Below the pieces are notes generated by a model. The model ran no database searches, was not told the origin of the DNA, and saw only the letters and a list, made by a program, of their open reading frames with translations. Shown one piece after another: positions 17,025 through 25,824 of a stretch of DNA of 51,223 nt. This DNA is from an uncultured Nioella sp. (GTDB lineage: Bacteria > Pseudomonadota > Alphaproteobacteria > Rhodobacterales > Rhodobacteraceae): the NCBI GenBank assembly GCA_947495575.1, contig CANLZL010000010.1:1-51223 (forward strand). Direction: 5' to 3'. Both the position numbers and the translations under genes were made by a program. Numbering within the stretch: position 1 is the stretch's first letter; each line of letters starts with the position of its first letter.

Positions 17025-18056
17025 ATGTTTGATCAGACATCCCCCTCTGAGCAGGGACCAGAAACCCGGGCAGCCCGGGAATGGGTAAAAACCCTTTCCG
17101 GCTATCGCGAAATCGACACATGGCGCAGCTGGTTTGAAGTGGCAGTGACAGTGGTCCCGTTCCTGGGGCTCTGGGCCATTGCCTGGTGGGTTCTGAGCTA
17201 TTCGCTGATTCTGGCTTTTGCAATCGCACTGGTGAACGGGCTGTTCCTGGTGCGGCTGTTCTGTATCCAGCATGATTGCGGGCATGGGTCTTTTTTCGAC
17301 AATCGTCGTTTGAGCGATTGGATGGGCCGCGTGATCGGCGTTCTGACGCTAACCCCCTACGCGGTATGGCGGCGCACCCATTCGATCCATCACAGTGCCT
17401 CGGGCAACCTTTGTCGCCGGGGCATTGGTGATGTGCACACAATGACAGTGGCCGAATATCAGGGTGCAACCCGATTGGGCCGCTTGAAATACAGACTCTA
17501 TAGAAACCCTGTTGTTCTGTTCGGACTTGGACCGGGGTTTTTGTTCTTTTTACAAAATCGCCTGCCCCTTGGGTTGATGGACACCAAAAAATACTGGGTG
17601 AGCGCGATGGGCACAAACTTGATGATTGTCGCCGCTGTTGGGGCGATCTTCTGGTTTGGCGGAGCGCTTCCGGTTTTTTTGATCTTTGTCCCGACAACTC
17701 TGTTGGCCGCAACTCTGGGCATGTGGCTTTTCTATGTGCAGCACCAGTTCGAGGCGACGATCTGGGATAAAGAAGTAGATTGGCAACTACATGACGCGGC
17801 GCTGCATGGCAGCTCGCATTATGTTTTGCCCAAAATGCTGCAATGGATGAGTGCCAATATCGGCATTCACCATGTGCATCACCTTTACAGCCGTATCCCG
17901 TTCTATCGCCTGCCCGAGGTTTTGCGTGACCACCCTGCGTTGGCGTCCGGCAATCGGCTAACCATCAAAGAGAGCCTGGCCAATGCGCGCCTTCATCTCT
18001 GGGACGAAAAAAACCGACGCCTCATGTCTTTTGCACAAGTGCGCGCAGAAATTTAA
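17025..18056 (+). CDS. Membrane fatty acid desaturase
   Basis: A 343-residue integral membrane di-iron desaturase. The three histidine clusters that bind the iron pair are all present: HDCGHGSFF, RRTHSIHHSASGN and HHVHHLYSRIPFYRLPEVL. Four membrane helices separate them in the usual order. The family inserts double bonds into acyl chains; the motifs resemble delta-12/omega-6 or head-group-modifying types, and the position is not predictable. The open frame extends to 16944, but ATG 17025 (MFDQTSPSEQGPE) has an AGCAGG site, and the upstream codons give no conserved-looking sequence. No operon partners. Confidence 0.9.
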   Translation: MFDQTSPSEQGPETRAAREWVKTLSGYREIDTWRSWFEVAVTVVPFLGLWAIAWWVLSYSLILAFAIALVNGLFLVRLFCIQHDCGHGSFFDNRRLSDWMGRVIGVLTLTPYAVWRRTHSIHHSASGNLCRRGIGDVHTMTVAEYQGATRLGRLKYRLYRNPVVLFGLGPGFLFFLQNRLPLGLMDTKKYWVSAMGTNLMIVAAVGAIFWFGGALPVFLIFVPTTLLAATLGMWLFYVQHQFEATIWDKEVDWQLHDAALHGSSHYVLPKMLQWMSANIGIHHVHHLYSRIPFYRLPEVLRDHPALASGNRLTIKESLANARLHLWDEKNRRLMSFAQVRAEI

Positions 18057-18211
18057 ATCCTTCCAACAGGTCGGATGCAGAGCCGTTGGCGTTTTTAGAG
18101 TTTTTGAAAATGCAAAACTCTTGATATTAGGACCCAAGTCTTTCTTTTGAGTTTCCTCGCCTACGGGCGCCTGTGCAAACCAGCTTTTTGCTCCGGCCTA
18201 ACGAAACCGGG
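18057..18211. other. Convergent intergenic spacer with a weak inverted repeat
   Basis: 155 bp between the desaturase and the homocysteine methyltransferase-like gene, which face each other. The only structure I see is a 7-bp inverted repeat, GAGTTTT (18098-18104) and AAAACTC (18114-18120), with no clean T-run after it. A terminator role is possible but weak. Confidence 0.3.
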
Positions 18212-19183
18212 TCACTTTGCCAGTTCTTGCCCGGTAGTTATCCCGCGCAGTTTTCCGACTTCTATCCCGATTTCCTTGAGATGCCGTTCATCCGTACCAC
18301 AGCAGCCGCCGAAAATGTCCAGCTGCGGCATACGACGCGCCACATCTGCCATTTGCTGCCCCAGTTCGACCGGATCGCCATCTTCGAGATGGCCAAGCCT
18401 GCACAGCGAGATCTTGTCCATCGGTGAGGCATTCGGGCGGATGCTGCGCAGTCGGTCCTGCCATGCGCCGTCGTCAAGCGCCGGTTCAAATTCTAGCGGG
18501 TGCGAACAGTTTACTGCGAAAAAATCAGGGCCATAATCGGTTTCGGCATCAATCGCGGTAATGGCCTCGCCTAATGCGGGGCCAGATTTCATTCGGGATG
18601 TGCTGTCCAGTGTCAGGCCCATCCCTAGTGGAAGGCCTGCGTCTCGTGCGGCGCGAGTGACGCCAATCGATTCTGGAACATTGTTGAAAGTCATGGCCCA
18701 AGCCATGTCGACCCCGGCCTCTTTTAACGTTGCCAGTTGCACGGAGTGATACTCCTGCGCCTCATCAGCGGTAATCGTGCGATTAAGCGAATAGGCATCG
18801 CCGCGTGGGCCGATCGATCCCGAAATGATGATCTTGTCGATATGGTCTTCGAACTCCGCCGCGAGGTCGCGGAGGAAATCAATCGACCGGTGTTGCATCG
18901 TGGCCAGACCATCCGGTGAATACCCCAGCAGGGCGCCCCAATCGGGGCTGGCGCGATAGTCGAGCCCGTTCATGACCACGCTGAGCCCAGTATCTGCCGC
19001 GGTTTTGAGCATGCGTCGCCAGGCCGCTTTCATGGCGGTCACGGCCTCGGGGATGTCGAGCAGCGGGAACATAGCGAAATGCGGCAGCTCGAACCCGTCC
19101 TTGTACATGATCTCGGTTTCGATACCGCCTTCGGTCAGGTAAAGCCGGCCTTCTTCGCGAGGCGGAAAAGTTGCGCGTTTCAT
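18212..19183 (-). CDS. Homocysteine S-methyltransferase family protein
   Basis: A 323-residue barrel protein of the Pfam S-methyl_trans family. The zinc ligands expected for methylating homocysteine are present: a cysteine in FFAVNCSHPLEFEP and the C-terminal pair in FGGCCGTDERH. The N-terminus has the usual LTEGGIETEIMYKDG. Members use betaine, S-methylmethionine or S-adenosylmethionine as methyl donor, and the donor is not evident here. A GAAGGGA site precedes the ATG at 19183. It stands alone between the desaturase and the rnhA operon. It could cooperate with the MalY-like lyase that yields homocysteine (inference). Confidence 0.88.
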   Translation of the reverse strand: MKRATFPPREEGRLYLTEGGIETEIMYKDGFELPHFAMFPLLDIPEAVTAMKAAWRRMLKTAADTGLSVVMNGLDYRASPDWGALLGYSPDGLATMQHRSIDFLRDLAAEFEDHIDKIIISGSIGPRGDAYSLNRTITADEAQEYHSVQLATLKEAGVDMAWAMTFNNVPESIGVTRAARDAGLPLGMGLTLDSTSRMKSGPALGEAITAIDAETDYGPDFFAVNCSHPLEFEPALDDGAWQDRLRSIRPNASPMDKISLCRLGHLEDGDPVELGQQMADVARRMPQLDIFGGCCGTDERHLKEIGIEVGKLRGITTGQELAK

Positions 19184-19286
19184 GGCGTGTCCCTTCGATC
19201 AGAAAGGGACAGGTTAGGTGATGTTGGCCAAAAAGCGAAATGCAAACCAACAACGAAGCAAAATCGCGCGAGATTCTAGCGACGCT

Positions 19287-19739
19287 TCAAGCCTTGAATG
19301 GTGCCATGCCCGCGCGGGCCAGTTCATCGGCGCGTTCGTTTTCGGGGTGGCCTGCATGGCCTTTGACCCATTCCCATGCCACGTCATGACGGGCTTGCGC
19401 CTCATCAATGCGTTGCCAAAGGTCTACGTTTTTTACAGGCTTCTTTGCAGAGGTTTTCCAGCCATTGCGTTTCCAGCCATAGATCCAACTGGTGACCCCG
19501 TTTTTGACATAGGCACTATCTGTGACGACGGTGATCCTGGACGGGCGTGACAGGCTTTCAAGGGCAGAGATGGCGGCCAAAAGCTCCATCCGGTTGTTTG
19601 TGGTATCGGCCTCGCCGCCCTTTAATTCTCGTTCCTTGACTACCGCGTCGCCTTCGCGCGCGATCAACAGCGCGCCCCAACCGCCGGGGCCAGGGTTTCC
19701 GGAACAGGCGCCGTCGGTATAGGCGAAAAGATCAGGCAT
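19287..19739 (-). CDS. rnhA: Ribonuclease HI
   Basis: Degrades RNA in RNA-DNA hybrids. The 150-residue protein has the four acidic catalytic residues in standard places: D8 in [18 protein letters not shown], the Glu in [15 protein letters not shown], the Asp in [14 protein letters not shown], and the last Asp near its end in NERADELAR. The histidine of [11 protein letters not shown] is also present. Its ATG overlaps the end of the upstream methyltransferase gene by 8 bp, placing it last in the ispH-tpm-lysE-methyltransferase-rnhA run. Confidence 0.97.
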   Translation of the reverse strand: MPDLFAYTDGACSGNPGPGGWGALLIAREGDAVVKERELKGGEADTTNNRMELLAAISALESLSRPSRITVVTDSAYVKNGVTSWIYGWKRNGWKTSAKKPVKNVDLWQRIDEAQARHDVAWEWVKGHAGHPENERADELARAGMAPFKA

Positions 19740-20319
19740 ATGCGGTCATCAATATGTAAGGGTCATCAGTTCCGGCCAGGCCCTTGGCCTGCCCGGTGAT
19801 CGCCTGAATACCAGTGAACCGCGCTTGTGCAAGCAGATCGCGTAACTCTTTTTCCGAATAGTAGGAGTAAAAGCGACCAAGCACGTCGCGCGCTTCGCCG
19901 ACACCCAGTTTCATACCCAAAAACAGCATGCCGCCGGGAATTAGCGCCCGGTGGATGGACGCCAAATGGCGAGGAAAATCGGCGCGTGGAGCGTGCAACA
20001 GAGAAAAGCTGGCCCAGACGCCGTCATATGAGGCCTCTTCCGTGACGTCATCGAAATCGCCCTGGCGGGCGTCCAGACCTTGAAGCCTGGCGGCCTTAAC
20101 AAAATCGGGTGTCGCATCAAGACCCGTGACCTGATGGCCTTGCGCAACCATCACGGCCCCATGGCTGCCCGGCCCGCATCCCAGATCGAGAATACGGGAG
20201 TGTGCGGGCAGGGCCGACAGGAATGATGCCAGGGCGCGGACTTGGGTCTCAGTCGGATCCAGCAATATGTAATCGGCGGCTTTGGCGGCATAGATATCGA
20301 CGGTCTGACGGTCGACCAT
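19732..20319 (-). CDS. Class I SAM-dependent methyltransferase
   Basis: A 195-residue Rossmann-fold methyltransferase. SAM-binding motif I is [20 protein letters not shown], followed by an acidic end of strand 2 ([10 protein letters not shown]) and motif IV-like [15 protein letters not shown]. It belongs to the Methyltransf_11/25 group, whose substrates vary widely, so none is assigned. Its start codon overlaps the stop of the LysE-family gene by one base and its end overlaps rnhA, so translation is coupled on both sides. Confidence 0.88.
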   Translation of the reverse strand: MVDRQTVDIYAAKAADYILLDPTETQVRALASFLSALPAHSRILDLGCGPGSHGAVMVAQGHQVTGLDATPDFVKAARLQGLDARQGDFDDVTEEASYDGVWASFSLLHAPRADFPRHLASIHRALIPGGMLFLGMKLGVGEARDVLGRFYSYYSEKELRDLLAQARFTGIQAITGQAKGLAGTDDPYILMTAYA

Positions 20320-20933
20320 TACGCCCTCTCAAAGGCGAGTCTGAGGCCGAGGCCCGCGAACACGGCGGCAAAGCTGCGGTTGAGCCATGCCATGGTGCGG
20401 GCGCTGCCCAGAACCGCTTTGCGCGCGAAGGAGGCGAACGTGCCATATGCCAGAAAGACCACGAAGGTCATCGCCATGAAGACACCGCCCATAAGGGTCA
20501 TTTCGAATGTGGCCGCAGCCGGATTGCCACTGAGGAAGGGCGGCAGAAGGGCAAGGAAGAAGATCGAGAGCTTGGGGTTGAGGATGTTGATCAGCGCACC
20601 ACGCAGGGAGATGCGCGGGCCGGAGGGCGCATCGTGCCGTTCCTCGATCGCCAGCGCGCCGCCAGATTTAAGCGCGGTGTAGGCCAAATAGAGCAGATAG
20701 GCGACACCGGCCCATTTCACGATATTGAACAGCACGGCCGAAGTATGAAGGACCGCCGCCAGCCCAAGGGTCGCGGCGGCCAAGTGTGGCACGATCCCGA
20801 ATGTGCAACCAAGCGCCGCCCATGCAGCGGCTGTGCGCCCCTGCCCAAGGCCAAGGGCCAGAGTGTAGACAACGCCGGTTCCGGGCGCGAGGACAACGAC
20901 CAGAGCGGTTAACAGGAATTGCGCGGAAATCAT
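20319..20933 (-). CDS. LysE/RhtB-family amino acid exporter
   Basis: A 204-residue inner-membrane protein with about six helices and the LysE signature near the N-terminus (VVVLAPGTGVVYTLALGLGQG). The family exports amino acids or derivatives such as lysine, homoserine or threonine; the substrate is not predictable. Three starts are possible. ATG 20933 (MISAQFLL) was chosen because GAGG lies five bases ahead of it, whereas the ATG at 20948 has no ribosome site. It is 72 bp downstream of tpm and coupled to the methyltransferase gene after it. Confidence 0.88.
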   Translation of the reverse strand: MISAQFLLTALVVVLAPGTGVVYTLALGLGQGRTAAAWAALGCTFGIVPHLAAATLGLAAVLHTSAVLFNIVKWAGVAYLLYLAYTALKSGGALAIEERHDAPSGPRISLRGALINILNPKLSIFFLALLPPFLSGNPAAATFEMTLMGGVFMAMTFVVFLAYGTFASFARKAVLGSARTMAWLNRSFAAVFAGLGLRLAFERA

Positions 20934-21005
20934 CAAGGCCTCATTCATTTTGATCAAACGGTTGAGTACAGAATACACAAAGCGACAGTCGAACAAAGGG
21001 GCTGA

Positions 21006-21644
21006 TCAAAGCGCGGTCAGGTGCCACGCGGCCTCGGTCGCCAGAACAATGCCTTTGAGGTTGCCTTCCACCGGCCGGGCTTCTAGCTGCGCTATGGTGT
21101 AACGAGCCCCGTGCAGGGCCTGCAACATCTCGGCCGGGATCGAAAAGGGCGGGCCGTCCATAAGGGTCTGATCATACTCGAAATTGATCTGGAGAATGGG
21201 TGCGTTGCAGGTGATTTCGGCCAGGTGGATCGCATAGCGCTGCCGCATCCCGTTTGGTAGCGCAACAAGGGCCGCGCGGTCATAGCTTGCATCGACCGGG
21301 CCTAGTCGCGCGGCATCCAGATCGAAGATATCGCCAACAAAGATTTCGATACCTTCGGCCCGGTAGCTTTTGAACGCGCCAAGATCAATGATCTCAGGCG
21401 TGACGCCCAATTCATCAAACAACTGGTCGATGGCCGTTCCCGACAATTCCACCCCAACCACGTGATAACCCCGCGACAGCAGCCAGCCAATATCGCGCGA
21501 CTTGCCGCAAAGTGGCACGAAGATGCGCGCGCCGGGGGTAGGACAAACGGTGGCAATATGGCGGGTCATCAACTCATTAGCCCGCCCTTCGTGGAAACCA
21601 ATTCGGTTTTCGCGCCAGCGGTCGTGCCAGAATTGACGGTCCAT
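21006..21644 (-). CDS. tpm: Thiopurine S-methyltransferase-like protein
   Basis: A 212-residue SAM-dependent methyltransferase of the TPMT family. It opens FWHDRWRENRIGFHEGRANE, has the SAM motif RIFVPLCGKSRDIGWLLSRG, then VVGVELSGTAIDQLF and YDRAALVALPNGMRQRY, all typical of bacterial Tpm. These enzymes methylate thiols and selenium or tellurium species in some bacteria; the natural substrate is often unknown. It lies between ispH (60 bp upstream) and the LysE-type exporter on the same strand. Confidence 0.9.
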   Translation of the reverse strand: MDRQFWHDRWRENRIGFHEGRANELMTRHIATVCPTPGARIFVPLCGKSRDIGWLLSRGYHVVGVELSGTAIDQLFDELGVTPEIIDLGAFKSYRAEGIEIFVGDIFDLDAARLGPVDASYDRAALVALPNGMRQRYAIHLAEITCNAPILQINFEYDQTLMDGPPFSIPAEMLQALHGARYTIAQLEARPVEGNLKGIVLATEAAWHLTAL

Positions 21645-21704
21645 CGTGCCGGGTTCCTTAAATCGAAAGCTCGCTATTGGGCGCGCTGTTCACGCAGTGC
21701 CGGA

Positions 21705-22655
21705 TCAGGCGGTCTCACGTAAGACGCGGGGCACCTTGAATTCGACATTTTCCGTGGCGGTTTCGACCTCTTCCACGGTCACGTCATAGCGGTCCCGAAA
21801 GGCGTCGATCACCTCGTTAACGAGGATCTCGGGAGCCGAGGCGCCGGCGGTGATCCCAACCGACCGGATGCCCTGCAACGCGCGCCAGTCGATATGGGTC
21901 GCGCGCTGCACCAGTTGGGCGTAGGAACAACCGTTCTTGGCCCCGACTTCGACCAGACGTTTTGAGTTCGAGGAATTGGGCGCGCCAACCACAAGGATGG
22001 CGTCGGCCTTGGGCGCGATGGCCTTGACCGCCGCTTGTCGATTGGTGGTGGCGTAACAGATGTCTTCCTTATGCGGGCCGATAATGGCGGGGAATCGCGC
22101 CTCAAGTGCGGCGACGATGCCCTTGGTGTCATCAACCGACAGAGTGGTCTGGGTGATGTAGGCCAGTTTGGTGGGGTCCCTGGGAGAGAGGCCTGCCACG
22201 TCTTCCTCACGCTCGACTAACAGAACTTCGCCTTCGGGCAGTTGGCCCATTGTGCCGATAGTTTCAGGATGGCCATCATGGCCGATCATGACCATTTGCA
22301 GGCCTGCCGCGTGATGGCGTTCCGCCTCGATATGGACTTTGCTAACCAGCGGACAAGTTGCATCGACAAAGACCATTTTGCGCGCTTCGGCGGCGGCTGG
22401 CACCGATTTGGGCACGCCATGGGCCGAAAAAATTACCGGACGGTCATCGGGGCATTCTTCCAATTCCTCGACAAAGACAGCGCCTTTGGCCCGCAAGTCG
22501 TCGACCACGTATTTGTTATGAACGATTTCGTGACGGACATAGACCGGCGCGCCCCATTTCTCGATCGCCATTTCAACAATTTTTATGGCGCGGTCGACTC
22601 CGGCGCAAAACCCTCGTGGGGCGGCAAGGAATAGTGTTAGGGCAGGCTTCGACAT
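21705..22655 (-). CDS. ispH: 4-hydroxy-3-methylbut-2-enyl diphosphate reductase
   Basis: IspH is the 4Fe-4S enzyme that performs the last step of the MEP isoprenoid pathway, giving IPP and DMAPP. The three cluster cysteines are visible: C17 in [10 protein letters not shown], one in [12 protein letters not shown], and one in [12 protein letters not shown]. The substrate-binding [17 protein letters not shown] and [13 protein letters not shown] motifs are intact. The 316-residue length is normal. The frame extends to 22703, but ATG 22655 ([15 protein letters not shown]) gives the expected N-terminus. It heads the minus-strand group ending in rnhA. Confidence 0.97.
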   Translation of the reverse strand: MSKPALTLFLAAPRGFCAGVDRAIKIVEMAIEKWGAPVYVRHEIVHNKYVVDDLRAKGAVFVEELEECPDDRPVIFSAHGVPKSVPAAAEARKMVFVDATCPLVSKVHIEAERHHAAGLQMVMIGHDGHPETIGTMGQLPEGEVLLVEREEDVAGLSPRDPTKLAYITQTTLSVDDTKGIVAALEARFPAIIGPHKEDICYATTNRQAAVKAIAPKADAILVVGAPNSSNSKRLVEVGAKNGCSYAQLVQRATHIDWRALQGIRSVGITAGASAPEILVNEVIDAFRDRYDVTVEEVETATENVEFKVPRVLRETA

Positions 22656-22793
22656 AAGGTGCGGTCCAGAAGTGGCAATTGCCGAATACCTAGACGTCTC
22701 CAAAGGTCAGGTCCAGCCCGCAACATGAGCCGTGCTTACCGTGACCATGCAGTTCTTGGTCGCATTCAGACCCGAACAATGTGTTGTGCGAAA

Positions 22794-22822
22794 TTGCACG
22801 ATTAAAATCGACAAAATATATT
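22794..22822 (+). promoter_or_regulatory. Candidate promoter and operator of the peroxiredoxin-like gene
   Basis: TTGCAC (22794-22799) and TATATT (22817-22822) are separated by 17 bp, a plausible sigma-70-type pair in an unusually AT-rich patch. A GTGC-N6-GCAC inverted repeat (22786-22799) overlaps the -35 element. ATCGACA occurs twice, at 22807 and 22826. Start-site mapping would be needed to confirm any of this. Confidence 0.35.
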
Positions 22823-22882
22823 TATATCGACATCGTGTGTGGTAAGTGGAGCTATCCCATCAAAGGAAAGGACACACCAACC

Positions 22883-23422
22883 ATGTTGATGCCCCGCAAG
22901 AAAACCCCTGATCTGACATTGCCGCTTACCGATGGTGGCGAATTCGTTTTGTCAGAAGAAACCAATCAGCGCGGTGTAATCCTTTGTTTTTATCGCGGTC
23001 TGCATTGCCCGCTATGTGTGACCTACCTAAAGGAATTAACTGCCCTCTTGCCCAAATTCGGAGAATTCGGTGTCGGCGCAGTTGCGATCAGCTCGGATAC
23101 AGAAGAGCGCGCCAAGGCCATGCAGGAAAAAGTAGGAGGTGAGGGCCTGCGATTTGCGTATGACCTGCCTTTGAAAGCTGCCCGCGATGACTGGGGCCTG
23201 TATATCTCGACAACAAATGGCAAAACATCGGCCGGTGTGGTTGAACCTGACCTGTTTTCCGAGCCTGGGCTGTTTATGATCCAGCCCAACCAAACGCTGT
23301 ATTATATGGCCATCCAGACCATGCCCTTCACGCGCCCGCATTTCAGCGAACTGGTGAAGGTGGTCGATTATGCGATTAACAACAAATATCCCGCGCGCGG
23401 TGAATATGACGGGGCGCTTTGA
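22883..23422 (+). CDS. Peroxiredoxin-like AhpC/TSA-family protein
   Basis: A 179-residue thioredoxin-fold protein. The strand ILCFYRGLHCPLCVTYLKEL carries a CPLC pair (C42, C45) at the start of helix 1, where AhpC-type proteins have the peroxidatic cysteine. Here the pair is CxxC as in PrxU-like proteins, suggesting a peroxidase or thiol-disulfide role. The C-terminal part (FMIQPNQTLYYMAIQTMPF) fits the AhpC/TSA fold. ATG 22883 follows an AAAGGA site; the frame is open further upstream through AT-rich promoter-like DNA that is unlikely to be coding. It is a stand-alone gene, convergent with the RibD-like gene with no gap. Confidence 0.83.
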   Translation: MLMPRKKTPDLTLPLTDGGEFVLSEETNQRGVILCFYRGLHCPLCVTYLKELTALLPKFGEFGVGAVAISSDTEERAKAMQEKVGGEGLRFAYDLPLKAARDDWGLYISTTNGKTSAGVVEPDLFSEPGLFMIQPNQTLYYMAIQTMPFTRPHFSELVKVVDYAINNKYPARGEYDGAL

Positions 23423-23962
23423 TCACTCCGGCAACCTGTAATGCGACTGCACAAGGCCCGAAGGAAAACTTTGGGTCTTGTGATGTGTCAGCCAGATATC
23501 CCGCGGGATATGGCCAAATAGCGGTCGACCTTGGCCCAGCAATACGGGCAGACGCGTGATGATCATGTCAGCCACAAGACCGTCACGAATGAAGCTTTGG
23601 ATCAGTTGCCCGCCATCCAGATAAGCGCGCGACCATCCCGCTGCTTCAGCACGGGCCAGAACCTCTGCCGGTGAGCCATAATCCAGTATGACATGCGGTC
23701 TTAACGCCTCGGGAACATCGCTTTCAGTCAACGAGCCGCTGATAATGCGACCGGGCACGGGATATGGCCATTTGCCAAACCCGATGACAGTTTCAAATGT
23801 CCCACGCCCCATGATGAGTCCATCAACGGATCCGATGAAGGCATCAAACCCATGCTCTTCGCCCGCCAGATCCGGGACCTTCAGCCAGTCAATCCCACCA
23901 TTGTCGCGTGCGATAAAGCCGTCGAGGCTGCTGGCGATGTAGACATGAAGAGTTAGAGTCAT
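23423..23962 (-). CDS. RibD C-terminal / dihydrofolate reductase-like protein
   Basis: A 179-residue protein with the RibD-C/DHFR fold. It begins LTLHVYIASSLDGFIARDNG, then GSVDGLIMGRGTFETVIGF (cofactor-binding arginine region), and contains AYLDGGQLIQSFIRDGLV and MIITRLPVLLGQGRPLFG, all characteristic of bacterial YyaP/YwjB-like reductases. NADPH use is expected from the family; the substrate is unknown. The minus-strand gene ends at the base next to the peroxiredoxin stop. Confidence 0.88.
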   Translation of the reverse strand: MTLTLHVYIASSLDGFIARDNGGIDWLKVPDLAGEEHGFDAFIGSVDGLIMGRGTFETVIGFGKWPYPVPGRIISGSLTESDVPEALRPHVILDYGSPAEVLARAEAAGWSRAYLDGGQLIQSFIRDGLVADMIITRLPVLLGQGRPLFGHIPRDIWLTHHKTQSFPSGLVQSHYRLPE

Positions 23963-24023
23963 CGTCTCACCTATCGGAACACAAGGTGAACGAACTTACC
24001 ATCATTGATCGTGAAGGAAAACG

Positions 24024-24058
24024 AAAAAGGGGCCCGAAATTCGGACCCCCTTCTTTTT
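24024..24058 (-). terminator. Probable intrinsic terminator after the NYN gene
   Basis: An imperfect GC-rich inverted repeat, roughly AAGGGG.CCGAA with its complement TTCGG.CCCCCTT (24027-24052), ends in a CTTTTTCGTTTT run when read on the minus strand. It also has TTCTTTTT on the plus side. It sits 16 bp beyond the NYN stop and ahead of the RibD-like gene. Confidence 0.65.
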
Positions 24059-24073
24059 GACTGTCAAACCCAA

Positions 24074-24655
24074 TCACTCGTCCTCGGCCAACTCCATCGG
24101 CATTCCAGACGGAATATCGCGCGGTTCACGGGGTGGGCGACCGACAACGTCTTTCAGCTCATCCAGTTCGATGAAATTATCGGCCTGGCGGCGTAGATCG
24201 TCGGCAATCATTGGCGGTTGGCTGCGAATGGTGGAAACGACTGAAACGCGCACACCCTTTCGCTGGAGTGCAGCCACCAAAGGGCGAAAATCGCCGTCGC
24301 CTGAGAACAGTACGATATGATCCACATGGGGGGCAATTTCCATGGCATCGACCGTCAGTTCGATATCCATGTTGCCCTTGACCTTGCGGCGGCCTTGGCT
24401 GTCGACAAATTCCTTTGCCGGCTTGGTCACCATCGTGAAGCCATTGTAGTGCAGCCAATCCACCAGAGGGCGGATGGGCGAATAATCGTCATTTTCAAGC
24501 AGGGCTGTGTAATAAAATGCGCGCAGCAACTTGCCACGCTGCATGAACTCTGAACGCAACAGCTTGTAGTCTATGTCAAATGCCAGCGCTTTCGCGGCGG
24601 CATAGAGGTTGGAGCCGTCGATAAACAACGCCAGCCTTTCGTCCCTATAAAACAT
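24074..24655 (-). CDS. NYN-domain (LabA/DUF88-like) protein
   Basis: A 193-residue protein with the PIN-like NYN fold. The acidic metal-binding residues occur in LALFIDGSNLYAAAK near the N-terminus, in MDIELTVDAMEI and in VLFSGDGDFRPLVAALQRKG, as in LabA/DUF88 proteins. Proteins of this fold are often ribonucleases, but activity is not shown by sequence alone. The C-terminal tail is acidic and probably flexible (PPREPRDIPSGMPMELAEDE). Its promoter would lie in the 114 bp shared with the divergent folK gene. Confidence 0.88.
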   Translation of the reverse strand: MFYRDERLALFIDGSNLYAAAKALAFDIDYKLLRSEFMQRGKLLRAFYYTALLENDDYSPIRPLVDWLHYNGFTMVTKPAKEFVDSQGRRKVKGNMDIELTVDAMEIAPHVDHIVLFSGDGDFRPLVAALQRKGVRVSVVSTIRSQPPMIADDLRRQADNFIELDELKDVVGRPPREPRDIPSGMPMELAEDE

Positions 24656-24769
24656 GTTACCTGGTCCCGTGAGTGTATTATGGCATCGACCACAATCGGT
24701 GATTATGAAATGAAATGGTCAAAAATCGTAGTCGACAATAGAAGCTGACAATAGTTCTTGAGGCCCCTT

Positions 24770-25363
24770 TTGCAAAGTCCAGATCGCAATAAAACCGTCA
24801 CAATTGCGCTAATCGCCGTGGGGTCAAACCTGCCCAGTGCCGCTGGACTGTCTAAAAAGACAGTGCAACGTGCGGTTGAGCGTGTGGGCGAAATCGCCGA
24901 ATCCTCGGTTGTCACGTCGCGATTCTATCGCACTCCTGCGTTCCCACCCGGCTCAGGCCCCGATTTTGTAAATGCAGCGTTTGCTTTGCCCTGGCAGGGC
25001 AATGCGCAAGACTTGCTTTCGCTTTTGCACAGGGTTGAGGCTGAATTTGGACGCACACGGACCCAACGGTGGGAAGCGCGCAAACTGGATCTGGATCTCT
25101 TGGCGTTGGACCAAGATATATACCCGGACGCCGATATTCAGGCCCATTGGCGGGCACTGACAGCAGACGAGGCCGCGCAGCGATCGCCTGAACAGCTGAT
25201 CCTGCCGCATCCACGCCTGCAAGATCGGGGTTTTGTCTTGGTCCCGTTGGCGGATATTGCGCCAGATTGGCGCCACCCGTTGCTTGAAAAAACCGTGGCC
25301 GAATTGCTGGCAGAACTTCCGCAGGAAGAGCTGCGGGAAATTGCAGCAATTGAAGGGGAATGA
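24770..25363 (+). CDS. folK: 2-amino-4-hydroxy-6-hydroxymethyldihydropteridine diphosphokinase
   Basis: FolK transfers pyrophosphate from ATP to hydroxymethyl-dihydropterin in folate synthesis. Visible motifs are ALIAVGSNLP, TSRFYRTPAFPPGSGPDFVN, and EARKLDLDLLALD, where the two aspartates bind magnesium. LPHPRLQDRGFVLVPLADI completes the pattern. No ATG lies near the expected N-terminus. TTG 24770 has a GAGG site six bases ahead and gives 197 residues; TTG 24758 would add four. An extra segment of about ten residues after the second catalytic motif (PDADIQAHWRAL) is longer than in E. coli. rpoZ follows after 76 bp. Confidence 0.92.
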   Translation: MQSPDRNKTVTIALIAVGSNLPSAAGLSKKTVQRAVERVGEIAESSVVTSRFYRTPAFPPGSGPDFVNAAFALPWQGNAQDLLSLLHRVEAEFGRTRTQRWEARKLDLDLLALDQDIYPDADIQAHWRALTADEAAQRSPEQLILPHPRLQDRGFVLVPLADIAPDWRHPLLEKTVAELLAELPQEELREIAAIEGE

Positions 25364-25439
25364 GCCCTTGTCATTCCCGGGGCTCGTCGATAAATAGAGG
25401 GCTTGCGCCCCGCCTCGGAACAGATTTCGGAGAAACGAC

Positions 25440-25793
25440 ATGGCCCGCGTCACGGTTGAAGATTGCGTCGACAAGGTACCGAACCGGTTTGAACTGGTAA
25501 TGCTTGCTGCCCACAGGGCACGTGAGATCTCGTCTGGTTCTCCGCTCACGATTGATCGTGACAACGACAAGAACCCGGTCGTTTCCCTGCGCGAGATCGC
25601 AGAAGAAACCCAGCTGGCGGATGATCTGCGCGAGCGCTTGATCGAATCAAACCAGACTCAGATTGAAGTTGATGAGCCCGAAGAAGACGCGATGGCGCTT
25701 TTGCAAGGAGTTGAGGCCGATCGCCCTGCCGCTGACGATATGTCGGAAGAGCAGATGCTGCGCCAGTTGATGGAAGCGCAAGGCCAGCGCTAA
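25440..25793 (+). CDS. rpoZ: RNA polymerase omega subunit
   Basis: The 117-residue omega subunit helps assemble the beta-prime subunit of RNA polymerase and in many bacteria forms part of a ppGpp site. The N-terminal [20 protein letters not shown] and the [12 protein letters not shown] and [14 protein letters not shown] stretches are diagnostic. The C-terminal tail is acidic, as in other alphaproteobacteria. Location 31 bp before the (p)ppGpp synthetase gene is the conserved rpoZ-spoT arrangement and links the polymerase subunit with its alarmone. Confidence 0.98.
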   Translation: MARVTVEDCVDKVPNRFELVMLAAHRAREISSGSPLTIDRDNDKNPVVSLREIAEETQLADDLRERLIESNQTQIEVDEPEEDAMALLQGVEADRPAADDMSEEQMLRQLMEAQGQR

Positions 25794-25824
25794 ACCTCGG
25801 CAGATTGACCAGGATCGGACGGGA

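Noticed and set aside
18098-18120. Intrinsic terminator after the desaturase
   Set aside because: The stem is AT-rich and only 7 bp, and no T-run follows on either strand; kept only as a note in the spacer entry.
20202-20912. A 236-residue open frame on the plus strand
   Set aside because: It lies wholly antisense to the methyltransferase and LysE-family genes, which are coupled to each other and show strong motifs. Its product is low-complexity and Arg/Gly-rich, typical of a shadow frame in GC-rich DNA.
25362-25385. Terminator at the end of folK
   Set aside because: GAGCCC and GGGCTC can pair over a 12-base loop but no T-run follows, and rpoZ lies just downstream and is probably read from nearby.
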